Source: G965222505 sp965222505 (GTDB lineage Bacteria; Bacteroidota; Rhodothermia; Rhodothermales; DATKEJ01). Taken from it: a stretch of 64,000 nt of DNA. The notes under the pieces are model-generated. The model saw only the letters and a program-made list of their open reading frames with translations, was not told where the DNA came from and did not search any database. Location of the stretch: the NCBI GenBank assembly GCA_965222505.1, contig OZ244956.1, positions 1,054,001 to 1,118,000 on the forward strand, written 5' to 3'. Positions 33,720-42,134 of the stretch are shown in pieces. How positions within the stretch are numbered: the first letter of the stretch is position 1; the number at the start of each line of letters is the position of its first letter. The translations under genes and the position numbers were made by a program.

Positions 33720-34055
33720 TCCCCCCATCCGCTTCGTGGATAGGGGCGCGAACGACCCGTGGGGATGCCGGCTCGGGGGCCGGCATGACAGGCTACGCAT
33801 CAAGCACAGAGACTTTGGGGAACAGGCTACGCATTGAGCATAACGTGTAGGCTCCCCTGTCATGCCACTCCGTGCGGCTCCCCCGTCCCTATCGCTGCCA
33901 TGGAGGCCCCCCTGTCATGCCACTCCTCTCGTGCGGCTCCCCCGTCCCTATCGCTGCCATGGAGGCCCCCCTGTCATGCCACTCCTCTCGTGCGGCTCCC
34001 CCGTCCCTATCGCTGCCATGGAGGCCCCCCTGTCATGCCGGACTTGATCCGGCAT
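33720..34055. repeat. REP palindromes and a 59-bp tandem array between YcaO and GIY-YIG genes
   Basis: After the YcaO stop, CCCCCATCC and GGATAGGGG (33723-33747) can pair imperfectly, a possible weak terminator. ATGCCGGC/GCCGGCAT (33765-33786) is a REP hairpin followed by GACAGG. ACAGGCTACGCAT occurs twice (33787 and 33823). From 33857 to 34029 a 59-bp unit, opening CTGTCATGCC and including a CCATGG, repeats three times (the first four bases shorter). It ends exactly at a second REP, ATGCCGGA/TCCGGCAT (34035-34055). No gene is present. Confidence 0.85.
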
Positions 34056-34149
34056 CCCCATGGGTCATGTACTGTACCCTGGCGCAAAAGGGGCCCCGCA
34101 TACGCATGGACATACACATCCTGCCCTTCCCGCCATACGGCCAAAGCGC

Positions 34150-34437
34150 ATGAGACGCCACCGATACTATGTTTACATCCTGACCAACCGTCGGCACACC
34201 GTCCTTTACATCGGGGTGACCAATAACCTAAAACGCCGCATCCACGAACACCGTACGAAGGCCACCCCCGGTTTTACCAGCCGATACAACGTATACAAAT
34301 TGGTATACTTCGAACGTTTCACCGATATTAGAATCGCGATCCGGCGAGAAAAGCAACTGAAAAACTGGAAGCGTACCTGGAAAGAAGACCTGATTGCTAC
34401 ATTGAACCCGGATTGGATTGAACTTATGCCGAGGTAG
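34150..34437 (+). CDS. Small GIY-YIG nuclease family protein
   Basis: A 95-residue single-domain protein. RYYVYILTNRRHTVLYIGVT contains the GIY/YIG motif pair (YVY, YIG), followed by NNLKRRIHEHRTKATPGFTS with the conserved Arg, then YKLVYFERFTDIRIAIRREK and the terminal catalytic-helix LKNWKRTWKEDLI and NPDW. The UPF0213-like members are of unknown biological role, with suspected DNA cleavage activity. The start is ATG 34150; the open frame upstream is non-coding spacer. It stands next to REP palindromes and three bases before the sensor-kinase start. Confidence 0.9.
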   Translation: MRRHRYYVYILTNRRHTVLYIGVTNNLKRRIHEHRTKATPGFTSRYNVYKLVYFERFTDIRIAIRREKQLKNWKRTWKEDLIATLNPDWIELMPR

Positions 34438-34440
34438 AAA

Positions 34441-37400
34441 ATGCCTGGCCGTCCCACGTATCGTATCGTTGCTCTTGTCCTGCCCCTCAGCCTTGCCGCT
34501 GCTGCGGTGGCCCAACCTCAAACGGCTCGATTTTATCACTGGACAACGGATGACGGCCTCTCCCAGAGCAACGTCTTGGCCCTGTACCCGGATACCGCCG
34601 GTTTTCTCTGGATCGGGACGCAGGACGGCCTCAACCGTTTCGATGGGCATACCTTCAAAACCTACCAGAAATCGGATGCAGATTCATTGTCTTTGGTTGA
34701 CGACTACATCCGCACCCTCTATGAAGACCGAGCCGGGCGGTTTTGGATTGGAACAAGCAGTGGCGGGCTGCATCGAATGGACCGGAAAACCGAGACCTTT
34801 GATGCCTTTCCCGCTCCGGCCTCTCCTTCCCTGAATACAGAAAATAACCCCAATAACATCTATGCCATCCAGGAAGACACCCTCGGCACCCTCTGGCTCG
34901 GAACCGGAGCCGGCCTCGCTCGCCTTGACCCCGGCACGAAACGCCTGACACTGTATCCAAACCCGGATGCACACACCGTACGCGCATTATACCTCGATCT
35001 CCACAACCGGCTCTGGGTTGGAGTCGGGTATAGCGGAGCCGACATCGGCTACATCATCCGCTTCACGCCCACGTCTTCTTCGTCTACCACAGACCTCCGT
35101 GTGGACACCCTCCTGATCGGACCAAATGTGGGTAGCGTCAATGCCATTGTGGGCCATAAAAATGGCCAGGTTTGGGCTGGCACCGGTAAAGGATTGGTTC
35201 AATTTGATCCCGACCAAACCCGGCCCATGACCTACACTGAAGCATCCGGCCTTACAGCCGATGAAATCATTACGCTCTTGGTCGATGAAGACGATACCCT
35301 TTGGATAGGAACGTATCAAGGAGGCTTGATCCGATATCGCATTGGAAAAGATCAATTTGATGCTTTCTTGCCTATTGCCGCAGATCGCTACAGCCTCAAC
35401 AATAATGAAATCTATGCCCTAGCGACAGACAAACACGGGACCCTCTGGACCGGCACGTACCAAGGGTTAAACGCCTGGACAACCACGCGAAAAGCAATTC
35501 ATACGACCTCCTATAAACCCGGTACCGACCACGAAAGGGTCGTCGCCCTCTATGAAGACGAAACAGGCCTCTGGACCGGCACCTGGGGTGAGGGGTTGCT
35601 TCATTTCAATCGAGAAACGGGAACCCTTCAGCAGTACAAACCCGAAGCCTCTGACCCGACCAGCTTGAGCGACAATGTCATCTTCGCCATGCAACCCGGC
35701 ACGAATAACGATTTCTGGCTGGCTGATTTCGGGGGTGGACTCTTGCACATGGACCGGGCCACCATGCGGTTTACACACTATACCGCTGAGGCCAATGACG
35801 CCAGCAAGCTTCTCGATAATTACGTCAAAGAAATTCTTCTAGATCGGCATGACTTCCTCTGGATTAGCACCCAATTTGGCGGGCTGCACCGCATGGACAC
35901 TCGCACCCGGCAAATCACCCGTTTCTATCCCAACCACCTCAACGCCCAACATACCTGGTCCCTACTGGAAGACCATGCCGGCCTCATCTGGATCGGAACG
36001 TTTGGCAACGGACTGTTTGCCTATGATCCAACGTCAGAGACCTTTACCAGCTACGCCCCTCAACCCAACGATTCAACCAGCCTGAGCGGCAACCGGGTCT
36101 ACTTTCTTTTCGAAGATGCCGACCGCACCCTCTGGATAGGCACCACAGAAGGCCTGAACCGATTCGACCGGGCCACCGGTACCTTCAGCCGGTTTCAGGA
36201 GGCTGACGGCCTCGCCAATAACCATGTAACTGGCATTCTGCAAGACGATGCATTTGGCCACCTCTGGATTAGCACCAATGCAGGCCTGTCCCGGTTCGAT
36301 CCGCAGACTGAAACGTTCTTGACCACCTATTATGTTCAGGACGGCATTCAGAACAATCGGCATTACGTGGGTTCCGCCTTCAAGAACCCAAAAGGCATGT
36401 TGCTCTTCGGCGGCCAGAAGGGGTTCAGTATCATCGACCCCCGAAAACTTCCGCCCCCAGACACGACGTCCCCCTCGATTGTTCTGACCCGTTTCCTTGT
36501 ACGAGGCCAACCCTACACGCCGACCGATTGCCCACGCTGCGATCCCAGCCGGTTTCAACGAATCGAACTCAATTATGACCAGAACTTTTTCAACCTGAGC
36601 TTCGCCGCGCTCAACTTTCCCAGGGCCACGCCGCACATCTACCGGTACCGCCTCGAAGGCTTGCGCAATGAAGACTGGACCACCAGCAGGCATGGCAATG
36701 AAGCCGGCTATACCAGTGTGCCGCATGGCCAGTATACGCTACGCGTTACAACGGCTCGTAGTGACGGCACCTGGAATGCTTCTGGCCTTGCACTCACGCT
36801 GATCATTCATCCCCCCTACTGGCAAACCTGGTGGTTCAGAACCCTGATTGCGCTGGCTGTGATCAGCGTTTTGGCAGCAGCGTATGTGTTCCGCGTGCGG
36901 CAACTGCTGCGCGTCGAGCGGTTGCGGATGCGCATTGCCAGCAACCTCCACGATGACCTCGGGGCCGACTTGAGCAGCATCGCACTCAAAAGCCAGATGC
37001 TGGGGATGCGCCCTTCCCTCCAACCGGAAGAACGACATTTGCTGGGCGACGTTGTGCGCACCGCCAAAGAAACCACCTTTAAACTCAGAGAAATCGTGTG
37101 GGTGGTCAATACCGGCTATGATACGCTGAATAAACTCATTTCAAAAATGGAAGATGCCGCAGGTATCCTCCTCCACGGTGCGGTGCCCTATACGTTCGAA
37201 ACACCGACCAAGTATCCGAACCGTAAACTCAGTATGGACTTCCGACAACACGTCTACTTTCTCTTCAAGGAAGCCCTGCAAAACATCATCAAACATGCCG
37301 GGGCCACACAAGTCCACATCCGGCTTTTGTTGATCGATGGCACCCTTCATCTGCACATCCAGGATGACGGCACCGGATTTGACACCACCGCTCCACACAC

Positions 37401-37515
37401 CGGCAACGGCCTACCCAACATGCAGCGCCGCACCGAGGCCGTCCGGGGCACACTACATCAGGAAAGCACCCCCGGAAAAGGCACCCAACTCCATTTCTTC
37501 GCCCCACTTCCCTAA
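34441..37515 (+). CDS. Sensor histidine kinase with two beta-propellers (two-component regulator propeller, Y_Y_Y, HisKA_3)
   Basis: A 1024-residue kinase. A signal sequence (IVALVLPLSLAAAAVAQ) precedes about 14 propeller repeats of the type FLWIGTQDGLNRF, enough for two seven-bladed propellers to about residue 680. A Y_Y_Y-like domain follows (HIYRYRLEGLRNEDWTTSRH), then a membrane span (FRTLIALAVISVLAAAYVF). The cytoplasmic part has the HisKA_3 helix IASNLHDDLGADLSS (His837) and HATPase motifs LFKEALQNIIKHAGAT, IQDDGTGFD and TGNGLPNMQRR. It lacks a receiver or AraC domain, so it needs a separate NarL-type regulator. The one at 27468 is the nearest. Likely senses a periplasmic ligand or surface glycan. 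Confidence 0.93.
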   Translation: MPGRPTYRIVALVLPLSLAAAAVAQPQTARFYHWTTDDGLSQSNVLALYPDTAGFLWIGTQDGLNRFDGHTFKTYQKSDADSLSLVDDYIRTLYEDRAGRFWIGTSSGGLHRMDRKTETFDAFPAPASPSLNTENNPNNIYAIQEDTLGTLWLGTGAGLARLDPGTKRLTLYPNPDAHTVRALYLDLHNRLWVGVGYSGADIGYIIRFTPTSSSSTTDLRVDTLLIGPNVGSVNAIVGHKNGQVWAGTGKGLVQFDPDQTRPMTYTEASGLTADEIITLLVDEDDTLWIGTYQGGLIRYRIGKDQFDAFLPIAADRYSLNNNEIYALATDKHGTLWTGTYQGLNAWTTTRKAIHTTSYKPGTDHERVVALYEDETGLWTGTWGEGLLHFNRETGTLQQYKPEASDPTSLSDNVIFAMQPGTNNDFWLADFGGGLLHMDRATMRFTHYTAEANDASKLLDNYVKEILLDRHDFLWISTQFGGLHRMDTRTRQITRFYPNHLNAQHTWSLLEDHAGLIWIGTFGNGLFAYDPTSETFTSYAPQPNDSTSLSGNRVYFLFEDADRTLWIGTTEGLNRFDRATGTFSRFQEADGLANNHVTGILQDDAFGHLWISTNAGLSRFDPQTETFLTTYYVQDGIQNNRHYVGSAFKNPKGMLLFGGQKGFSIIDPRKLPPPDTTSPSIVLTRFLVRGQPYTPTDCPRCDPSRFQRIELNYDQNFFNLSFAALNFPRATPHIYRYRLEGLRNEDWTTSRHGNEAGYTSVPHGQYTLRVTTARSDGTWNASGLALTLIIHPPYWQTWWFRTLIALAVISVLAAAYVFRVRQLLRVERLRMRIASNLHDDLGADLSSIALKSQMLGMRPSLQPEERHLLGDVVRTAKETTFKLREIVWVVNTGYDTLNKLISKMEDAAGILLHGAVPYTFETPTKYPNRKLSMDFRQHVYFLFKEALQNIIKHAGATQVHIRLLLIDGTLHLHIQDDGTGFDTTAPHTGNGLPNMQRRTEAVRGTLHQESTPGKGTQLHFFAPLP

Positions 37516-37605
37516 CCAGTCATTTCCCCTGATTACGTGAGGTATAACCCCTGATCTACGTGAGGTTTGCCCTGCACCCTTGCGGTAGCTTGGGTTCAAG
37601 TTTTT

Positions 37606-38862
37606 CGTTCTTTGACAATTTGTGTGATTTAGGCCGTCGCCATGAGAATGCGCAGCCGCATGTGCTCAAAGTTCGACAGACCAAACGAGATCCGTTTGAA
37701 ATAGCGCAAATAGTTGTTCAAGCCCTCCGTGACAGCATTGCTGATCCTGAGCCTAGCATAGGCCGCAATCGGTTTGAACCAGTTGCGCAAGGTCTTAATG
37801 AAGCCATCAAGATAGCCATTGCCTACCGCCTCTGCCTGTGTGATCCAATGCTGCAACCGGATCTGCAAGCTATGTGCCCCTGAGACAGCATCAAACAAGG
37901 CATTGAATTGGTTACGTAAGTCGTAGACCTGCGCCAAGAGCGGGGATTTGCACAAAGCGGCCTGAATATCACTTTGCTCCGAGGTGCTACAACGCTCCGG
38001 GCGCTTAAACAACATCCACTTGATCCCCTTGAAGACGGTCTCGTCTTTGTCTTCCCGACGCAAGTGCCGACGAAGCTGGTCAAGTACTTGATTCAACGCT
38101 TTGACTACATGAAAACGATCAATGACAATCACAGCATTCGAAAAACAGGTCTGCGCTACCTCATAGTACGGCTTCCACATATCGCAACTGACCCCCCGGA
38201 TCTGCCGACAGAAAGCCGGACCAAGTGATTGAAAATGTTTCATTAAGGTCGCCTTCTTACGATCTGGCAAGACATCGAGTTGGGTGCCACGATCTAGGTC
38301 TGTCAACACACAAACAAAGTCGCCTTTGCCTTTACGATGGGCGATTTCATCAATGCCAAGCCGACGCACACGGGCATAGCGACTCGGCAGATCGAGTTGT
38401 TCTTCGGCCATCTGGTAGTACAAGCGCTCAACGGTCTTATGACTCAAATTGACGAGGGCTGCCACTTCGGTAAAAGGCTGTTTGGCACATAAGAGAAAGA
38501 TCCATTTAGCCTGACGGCGTGTATACGTTTTTCCAGGCATGATCCAATCCGGCGTCGCTGTGAAGTAGCGCTGGCACTGTGGACAGACCAACTGCGGAAT
38601 ACGAAGATGGAGCCAGACTTCTTTGCCCGAGATGCTCAGGTCCTGCACCTGGCGATCATCATACTGATTGACCGTGGCCGTTTCTTGACCACAGCGCGGA
38701 CAAGGTTGTGGCGCAACGGCAACGTCTGCATAGATGGTGATGCGTTGACTGGCGGTATGTACATTGGTGACCTTAAGCCGAGCTAGGGCCAGCAGGTCTT
38801 GGTAGAAAAGCTGCGTATTCATAGGATCAAACTACTACCACCACACAAATTGTCAAAGAACC
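37606..38862 (-). mobile_element. ISL3-family insertion sequence, intact, with 8-bp target duplication
   Basis: Terminal inverted repeats GTTCTTTGACAATTTGTGTG (37607-37626) and its complement (38842-38861) match over 20 bases. The element is 1257 bp and is flanked by AAGTTTTT at 37598-37605 and 38863-38870, the 8-bp duplication usual for ISL3. It contains a single full-length transposase. Identical flanks and intact gene suggest recent insertion, just upstream of the secreted-protein operon at 38907. The 90 bases between the kinase and the element contain two copies of TACGTGAGGT (37540 and 37557). Confidence 0.93.
37629..38822 (-). CDS. ISL3 family transposase
   Basis: A 397-residue transposase. 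N-terminal zinc pairs CPRCG (about 40) and CPQCQRYF (about 80) precede a helix-turn-helix (AALVNLSHKTVERLYYQ). The DDE domain has Asp in RRLGIDEIAHRKGKGDF, Asp in AVIVIDRFHVVKALN and Glu in RISNAVTEGLNNYLRYFKR. These are the standard ISL3 motifs. It is uninterrupted and the ATG at 38822 lies just inside the right inverted repeat. Confidence 0.95.
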   Translation of the reverse strand: MNTQLFYQDLLALARLKVTNVHTASQRITIYADVAVAPQPCPRCGQETATVNQYDDRQVQDLSISGKEVWLHLRIPQLVCPQCQRYFTATPDWIMPGKTYTRRQAKWIFLLCAKQPFTEVAALVNLSHKTVERLYYQMAEEQLDLPSRYARVRRLGIDEIAHRKGKGDFVCVLTDLDRGTQLDVLPDRKKATLMKHFQSLGPAFCRQIRGVSCDMWKPYYEVAQTCFSNAVIVIDRFHVVKALNQVLDQLRRHLRREDKDETVFKGIKWMLFKRPERCSTSEQSDIQAALCKSPLLAQVYDLRNQFNALFDAVSGAHSLQIRLQHWITQAEAVGNGYLDGFIKTLRNWFKPIAAYARLRISNAVTEGLNNYLRYFKRISFGLSNFEHMRLRILMATA

Positions 38863-38906
38863 AAGTTTTTATGCTTCCAAACCTGCTCTACCGACGGAGG
38901 TGCATC

Positions 38907-39683
38907 ATGCGCTACATTCGCTACATTCGCTGGAAAGTGGGCCTGCTGCTGCTCGCCTGCTACGTCCTTTTCTCATTGCAAACTGCCCATGGCCAATGGC
39001 TGGACGACTGGCAAATCTCCATCCATGCCGCCGTTGCCCCCTTCAATGCCGACACGGAGGGCGAACGCGTGACGCTCACCCGTGATGCCGACTTAAGCCC
39101 CGTCCCCAGCGTGGTCGATTACGATCCTCAGCGCTTCAGCTTCGGCCTGAACCTGGGTGCAACGATCCGACCTCGACAGGCCGATGCCAGCGCAAATACC
39201 TGGCCCACCTGGGCCGGCTTACTCGAAACGACGTTCGCCACTTCGCAACTCTTTGAAAACGTTTCGCAACTCGACTTCGTCGCCGCCGGCCCGGGGGCCT
39301 TTTTCTATCAGCGGGTCGGTGAGGCCACGCTGCTCTCCATCGGCGGGTTTGCCTTCGCGGGGTATACCTGGGGCACCGTGGGCAGCGTGGGCACCGCCGC
39401 CGGTGATATCTACCTGGACACCCCCGAAGGCGAACGGTTCGGCTTCGGCTCAACCATCGATGCTTCAACCTTCTCCTTTGGAATAGACGTGATGGCCGGC
39501 CTGACTTTTCAGAGCAGATTTATGGTCGAGGCCGGCTACCGCTGGACCACGCAGCCTAAAAATTGGCACTACAGCGTCAGCGATGGTACGGTATCAAGCG
39601 GGTTGCCCGTAGCCGGTTTCAGCGCCAATCCGGTGGGCTATGACATGAACGGCCCCCTGCTCCGCCTGAGCTACATCCTGTAA
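38907..39683 (+). CDS. Exported protein, probable outer-membrane beta-barrel
   Basis: About 258 residues of unknown family. A basic n-region (MRYIRYIRWK) and a hydrophobic core (VGLLLLACYVLFSL) ending AHGQ form a signal peptide. The rest has alternating aromatic/hydrophobic strands (RFSFGLNLGATIRP, GAFFYQRVGEATLLSIGGFA, FSFGIDVMAGLTFQSRFMVE) and ends in LLRLSYIL, as barrels do. GGAGG at 38896-38900, six bases before the ATG at 38907, decides the start over the upstream frame that runs into the insertion sequence. First of five exported-protein genes on this strand. Its promoter region has probably been changed by the ISL3 insertion. Confidence 0.7.
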   Translation: MRYIRYIRWKVGLLLLACYVLFSLQTAHGQWLDDWQISIHAAVAPFNADTEGERVTLTRDADLSPVPSVVDYDPQRFSFGLNLGATIRPRQADASANTWPTWAGLLETTFATSQLFENVSQLDFVAAGPGAFFYQRVGEATLLSIGGFAFAGYTWGTVGSVGTAAGDIYLDTPEGERFGFGSTIDASTFSFGIDVMAGLTFQSRFMVEAGYRWTTQPKNWHYSVSDGTVSSGLPVAGFSANPVGYDMNGPLLRLSYIL

Positions 39684-39714
39684 CCCTATTGATTGCCTTA
39701 TTGGGAGGGACATC

Positions 39715-40389
39715 ATGATCGAATGTTTTAAATTCTTTCTCTACCCCATCATTTCCTTCATCGGCCTCTGGGGCCTTACAAGTTGTAGCCCGTCCGTACA
39801 GGGTCTAATTGCCTACTACCCCTTCGACGGCAACGCCAGAGACGCGAGCGGAAACAAATACCACGGCATCGTCTACGGTGCCCAACTCACCGCCGACCAG
39901 TCCGGCAATGAAAACCAGGCCTACTATTTCGACGGCAATGCCGCCATCGAACTGCCGTTTTCGATCAACCCGTCCACCTACCCCGAACTCACCATCACCG
40001 CTTGGGCGAGACTGGACACCCTCAAAGGTTTTACGGGGTACCTCGTTTCACACGATGACGGCGGGTACGACCGCAGTATGCTCTTTAATGACCCCAGAGG
40101 AGGATGGTTTGCCTTTACCGGCTCGCCCAAGACCATCGGCCCCATTCCAGCCTCAAAAGCCTGGGCCTTTCTGGCCGTCACCTACAACCAGGAAACCAAC
40201 GAGGTCACTTTCTACGTCAACGAAGGGCGTAAGCACGGCAAAGGCAAATCCGGGGAAGGATACGCCAATACCTTGATTGGTAAAAGTCCAGGCCACGGCT
40301 ACCCCTTCCGAGGTGCCATCGACGAGGTCCGCTTTTACAGCCGGATCCTCTCACAAGACGAATTGACCGCCCTCATGGAAACCCGGTAA
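39715..40389 (+). CDS. LamG domain lipoprotein
   Basis: A 224-residue lipoprotein. The leader FLYPIISFIGLWGLTSC ends in a lipobox Cys. A concanavalin-like LamG domain fills the rest: LIAYYPFDGNARDASGNKYH, AYYFDGNAAIELPF, LTITAWARLD, WAFLAVTYNQETNEVTFYVN and GAIDEVRFYSRILSQDELTA. LamG domains bind glycans or proteins at the surface. GGGAGG lies eight bases before the ATG. It sits 31 bp after the barrel-like gene and 5 bp before the next lipoprotein, hence an operon. Confidence 0.9.
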   Translation: MIECFKFFLYPIISFIGLWGLTSCSPSVQGLIAYYPFDGNARDASGNKYHGIVYGAQLTADQSGNENQAYYFDGNAAIELPFSINPSTYPELTITAWARLDTLKGFTGYLVSHDDGGYDRSMLFNDPRGGWFAFTGSPKTIGPIPASKAWAFLAVTYNQETNEVTFYVNEGRKHGKGKSGEGYANTLIGKSPGHGYPFRGAIDEVRFYSRILSQDELTALMETR

Positions 40390-40394
40390 CTCCC

Positions 40395-41093
40395 ATGTTC
40401 AAATTCCTTTACCTTACGCTGGCGCTTTTACTGCTGGCCGGATGTAGCACGCCACATCAGACCATCATCAACCTTGCCGGTTGGTCACAGCAAGGCCCTG
40501 TTCGTAACGGCACCTGGGTGGTTAGTGAAGATCAAACATCAGTCGCCCAGGTCGATAACGGCCTGTTTTCCTTCTTCGTCAGCCCCGAAGCCTATAGCCG
40601 TTTTGAACTGGAGGGCACGCTCACGGTGGAAACCTCAAGTGACGACGACCTCATCGGCTTGGTGTTCGGATACCACGGCCCCCAGGCCACCACGGTTACG
40701 GATAGCATAGACTGTGATTTCATTTTGTTTGACTGGAAGCAATATGACCAATCCGGCGCACGCGAGGGATTTACTATTGCGCACATGCAAGGCCGTTTTC
40801 CCAATGTGGATAGTGAGGCCCTTCCATTTTGGACGCACCGCGCCGAGGCCGGCTTCGATACGCTCAAGACCCTTTATGGCAAGGGTCTCGGCTGGCAAGA
40901 TGGGATGACCTACCACATCTCTATTCGGTATACCCCGGACGTCATGGACCTGACCGTGCAAAGCAAGGGGCAGGGTGCGACATCAACCCTCACCTTTTCT
41001 GTGGATGGGCATTTTCCGCCGGGCCGTATCGGCTTTTATAATTACTCGCAACCCAAAGTCCGCTATGAACTCATACGCCTCACCCCCTTGTAG
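40395..41093 (+). CDS. Lipoprotein resembling a thrombospondin C-terminal-type lectin-like domain
   Basis: A 232-residue lipoprotein (LYLTLALLLLAGC lipobox). The body has SRFELEGTLTVETSSDDDLI then GLVFGYHGP, IDCDFILFDWKQYDQSG, and YHISIRYTPDVMDLTVQSKG, ending FPPGRIGFYNYSQPKVRYEL. The DDD-GLVFGY / FDWKQ / GRIGFYNYSQ pattern is like the L-type lectin fold of thrombospondin C-termini. Its gene follows the LamG gene directly, so two glycan-binding-like lipoproteins are made together. The family call is by pattern only. Confidence 0.6.
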   Translation: MFKFLYLTLALLLLAGCSTPHQTIINLAGWSQQGPVRNGTWVVSEDQTSVAQVDNGLFSFFVSPEAYSRFELEGTLTVETSSDDDLIGLVFGYHGPQATTVTDSIDCDFILFDWKQYDQSGAREGFTIAHMQGRFPNVDSEALPFWTHRAEAGFDTLKTLYGKGLGWQDGMTYHISIRYTPDVMDLTVQSKGQGATSTLTFSVDGHFPPGRIGFYNYSQPKVRYELIRLTPL

Positions 41094-41123
41094 CAGGACA
41101 GACCGTTTCTCTGAAACATCCCT

Positions 41124-42134
41124 ATGATGGCGCTCCTCTTTCATAGAAACCGCTGGATGCTGCTCCTGGTTTTTGGCCTCGTGCCATCTACAAGCAGCCA
41201 GGCCCAGATCCCTGACTGTGCCGATACCCTCGGTGCAGCGGAAGAGGCTTATGTCTGGGGCCGTTTCAACGAAGCCGTCGAGAGCGTGACGCAGTGCCTG
41301 GATCTGAAAGACCTGCCGCCTACCCAACACCGGCAAGCCCTGCGCCTGATCTGCGTAACCTATCTGGCTCAGAACCAGCATCAACCGGCTAAACGCTACG
41401 CACACCTCCTACTTAAAATCGCCCCGGATTACACCCCGGATCCGCACGCGGATCCACCACGATTCCGGGAGATGATCCAGACCCTCAAGGAGAACACCGA
41501 AACAACGGAGGGTCAGGGGCGGATGCTGTTAGAAAAAGCCTGGTCCGCGCTGGGTGGCACAGAAGTCCTCCAACAACTGCAGACCGTGCAGCAATCGGGG
41601 CACATGACGCTCAAGCCCCGCAATGCCAACCCGGAACCCTTCACCGTCTTCTTTCGCCTGCCGAACCAGATGCGTATTGAAATCGGCACCCCGACTGGCC
41701 CCTACGTGCAACTGCTCAACAAAGACCAGGCCCGGATTCGAATGCCGGGCCGTGCCCCCCAACGACACCCCCTTGCCGAGATGCAGGCCAACCTGTGGCT
41801 GGAACCCCTCTACCTCATGGCCCGCGCCGATGAAGCCCACCCCGCTCACCTGGGCACTGAAGTAGTGGAGGGAATTACCTGCGAGGTACTTGAACTCTTC
41901 CCTCCCGGTGCCACCTCCCGACGCGTCTATATTGACACCGCTTCAGGCCGTATCGTCAAAATTAGTGTCTCCACTCAAGACGGCCTTCTGTTGTCTGATT
42001 ACCGGTCTGTGGGGGATATACTGGTGCCCTTCCGGCGGGTATCGACCCGAAACAACCGGCCTATCGCAGAAATCCAGTATACCGAGGTACAACTCAATAT
42101 CGCCCTGGATGAAGCCTTGTTTCGGCAGCCCTGA
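41124..42134 (+). CDS. Exported TPR-like protein with LolA/outer-membrane lipoprotein-sorting-like C-terminus
   Basis: A 336-residue protein with a signal peptide (MLLLVFGLVPSTSSQAQ). Residues 30-110 form TPR-like helices (AAEEAYVWGRFNEAVESVTQ, YLAQNQHQPAKRYAHLLLKI). From about 130 the pattern LEKAWSALGGTEVLQQLQTV, FTVFFRLPNQMRIEIGTPTG, EVLELFPPGATSRRVYIDTA and LLLSDYRSVGDILVPFRRVS resembles LolA/LolB-type half-barrels that carry lipids or lipoproteins. Role unknown; perhaps envelope assembly for its operon. ATG at 41124 or the second one at 41127. Confidence 0.65.
   Translation: MMALLFHRNRWMLLLVFGLVPSTSSQAQIPDCADTLGAAEEAYVWGRFNEAVESVTQCLDLKDLPPTQHRQALRLICVTYLAQNQHQPAKRYAHLLLKIAPDYTPDPHADPPRFREMIQTLKENTETTEGQGRMLLEKAWSALGGTEVLQQLQTVQQSGHMTLKPRNANPEPFTVFFRLPNQMRIEIGTPTGPYVQLLNKDQARIRMPGRAPQRHPLAEMQANLWLEPLYLMARADEAHPAHLGTEVVEGITCEVLELFPPGATSRRVYIDTASGRIVKISVSTQDGLLLSDYRSVGDILVPFRRVSTRNNRPIAEIQYTEVQLNIALDEALFRQP

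Noticed and set aside
27468..37515. Prophage or conjugative element
   Set aside because: No integrase, terminase, relaxase, structural or att-site sequence was seen; the only mobile gene is the separate ISL3 element.
38799..38906. Start of the barrel-like gene inside the insertion sequence
   Set aside because: The upstream frame crosses the IS end; GGAGG and a signal peptide fix the start at 38907.
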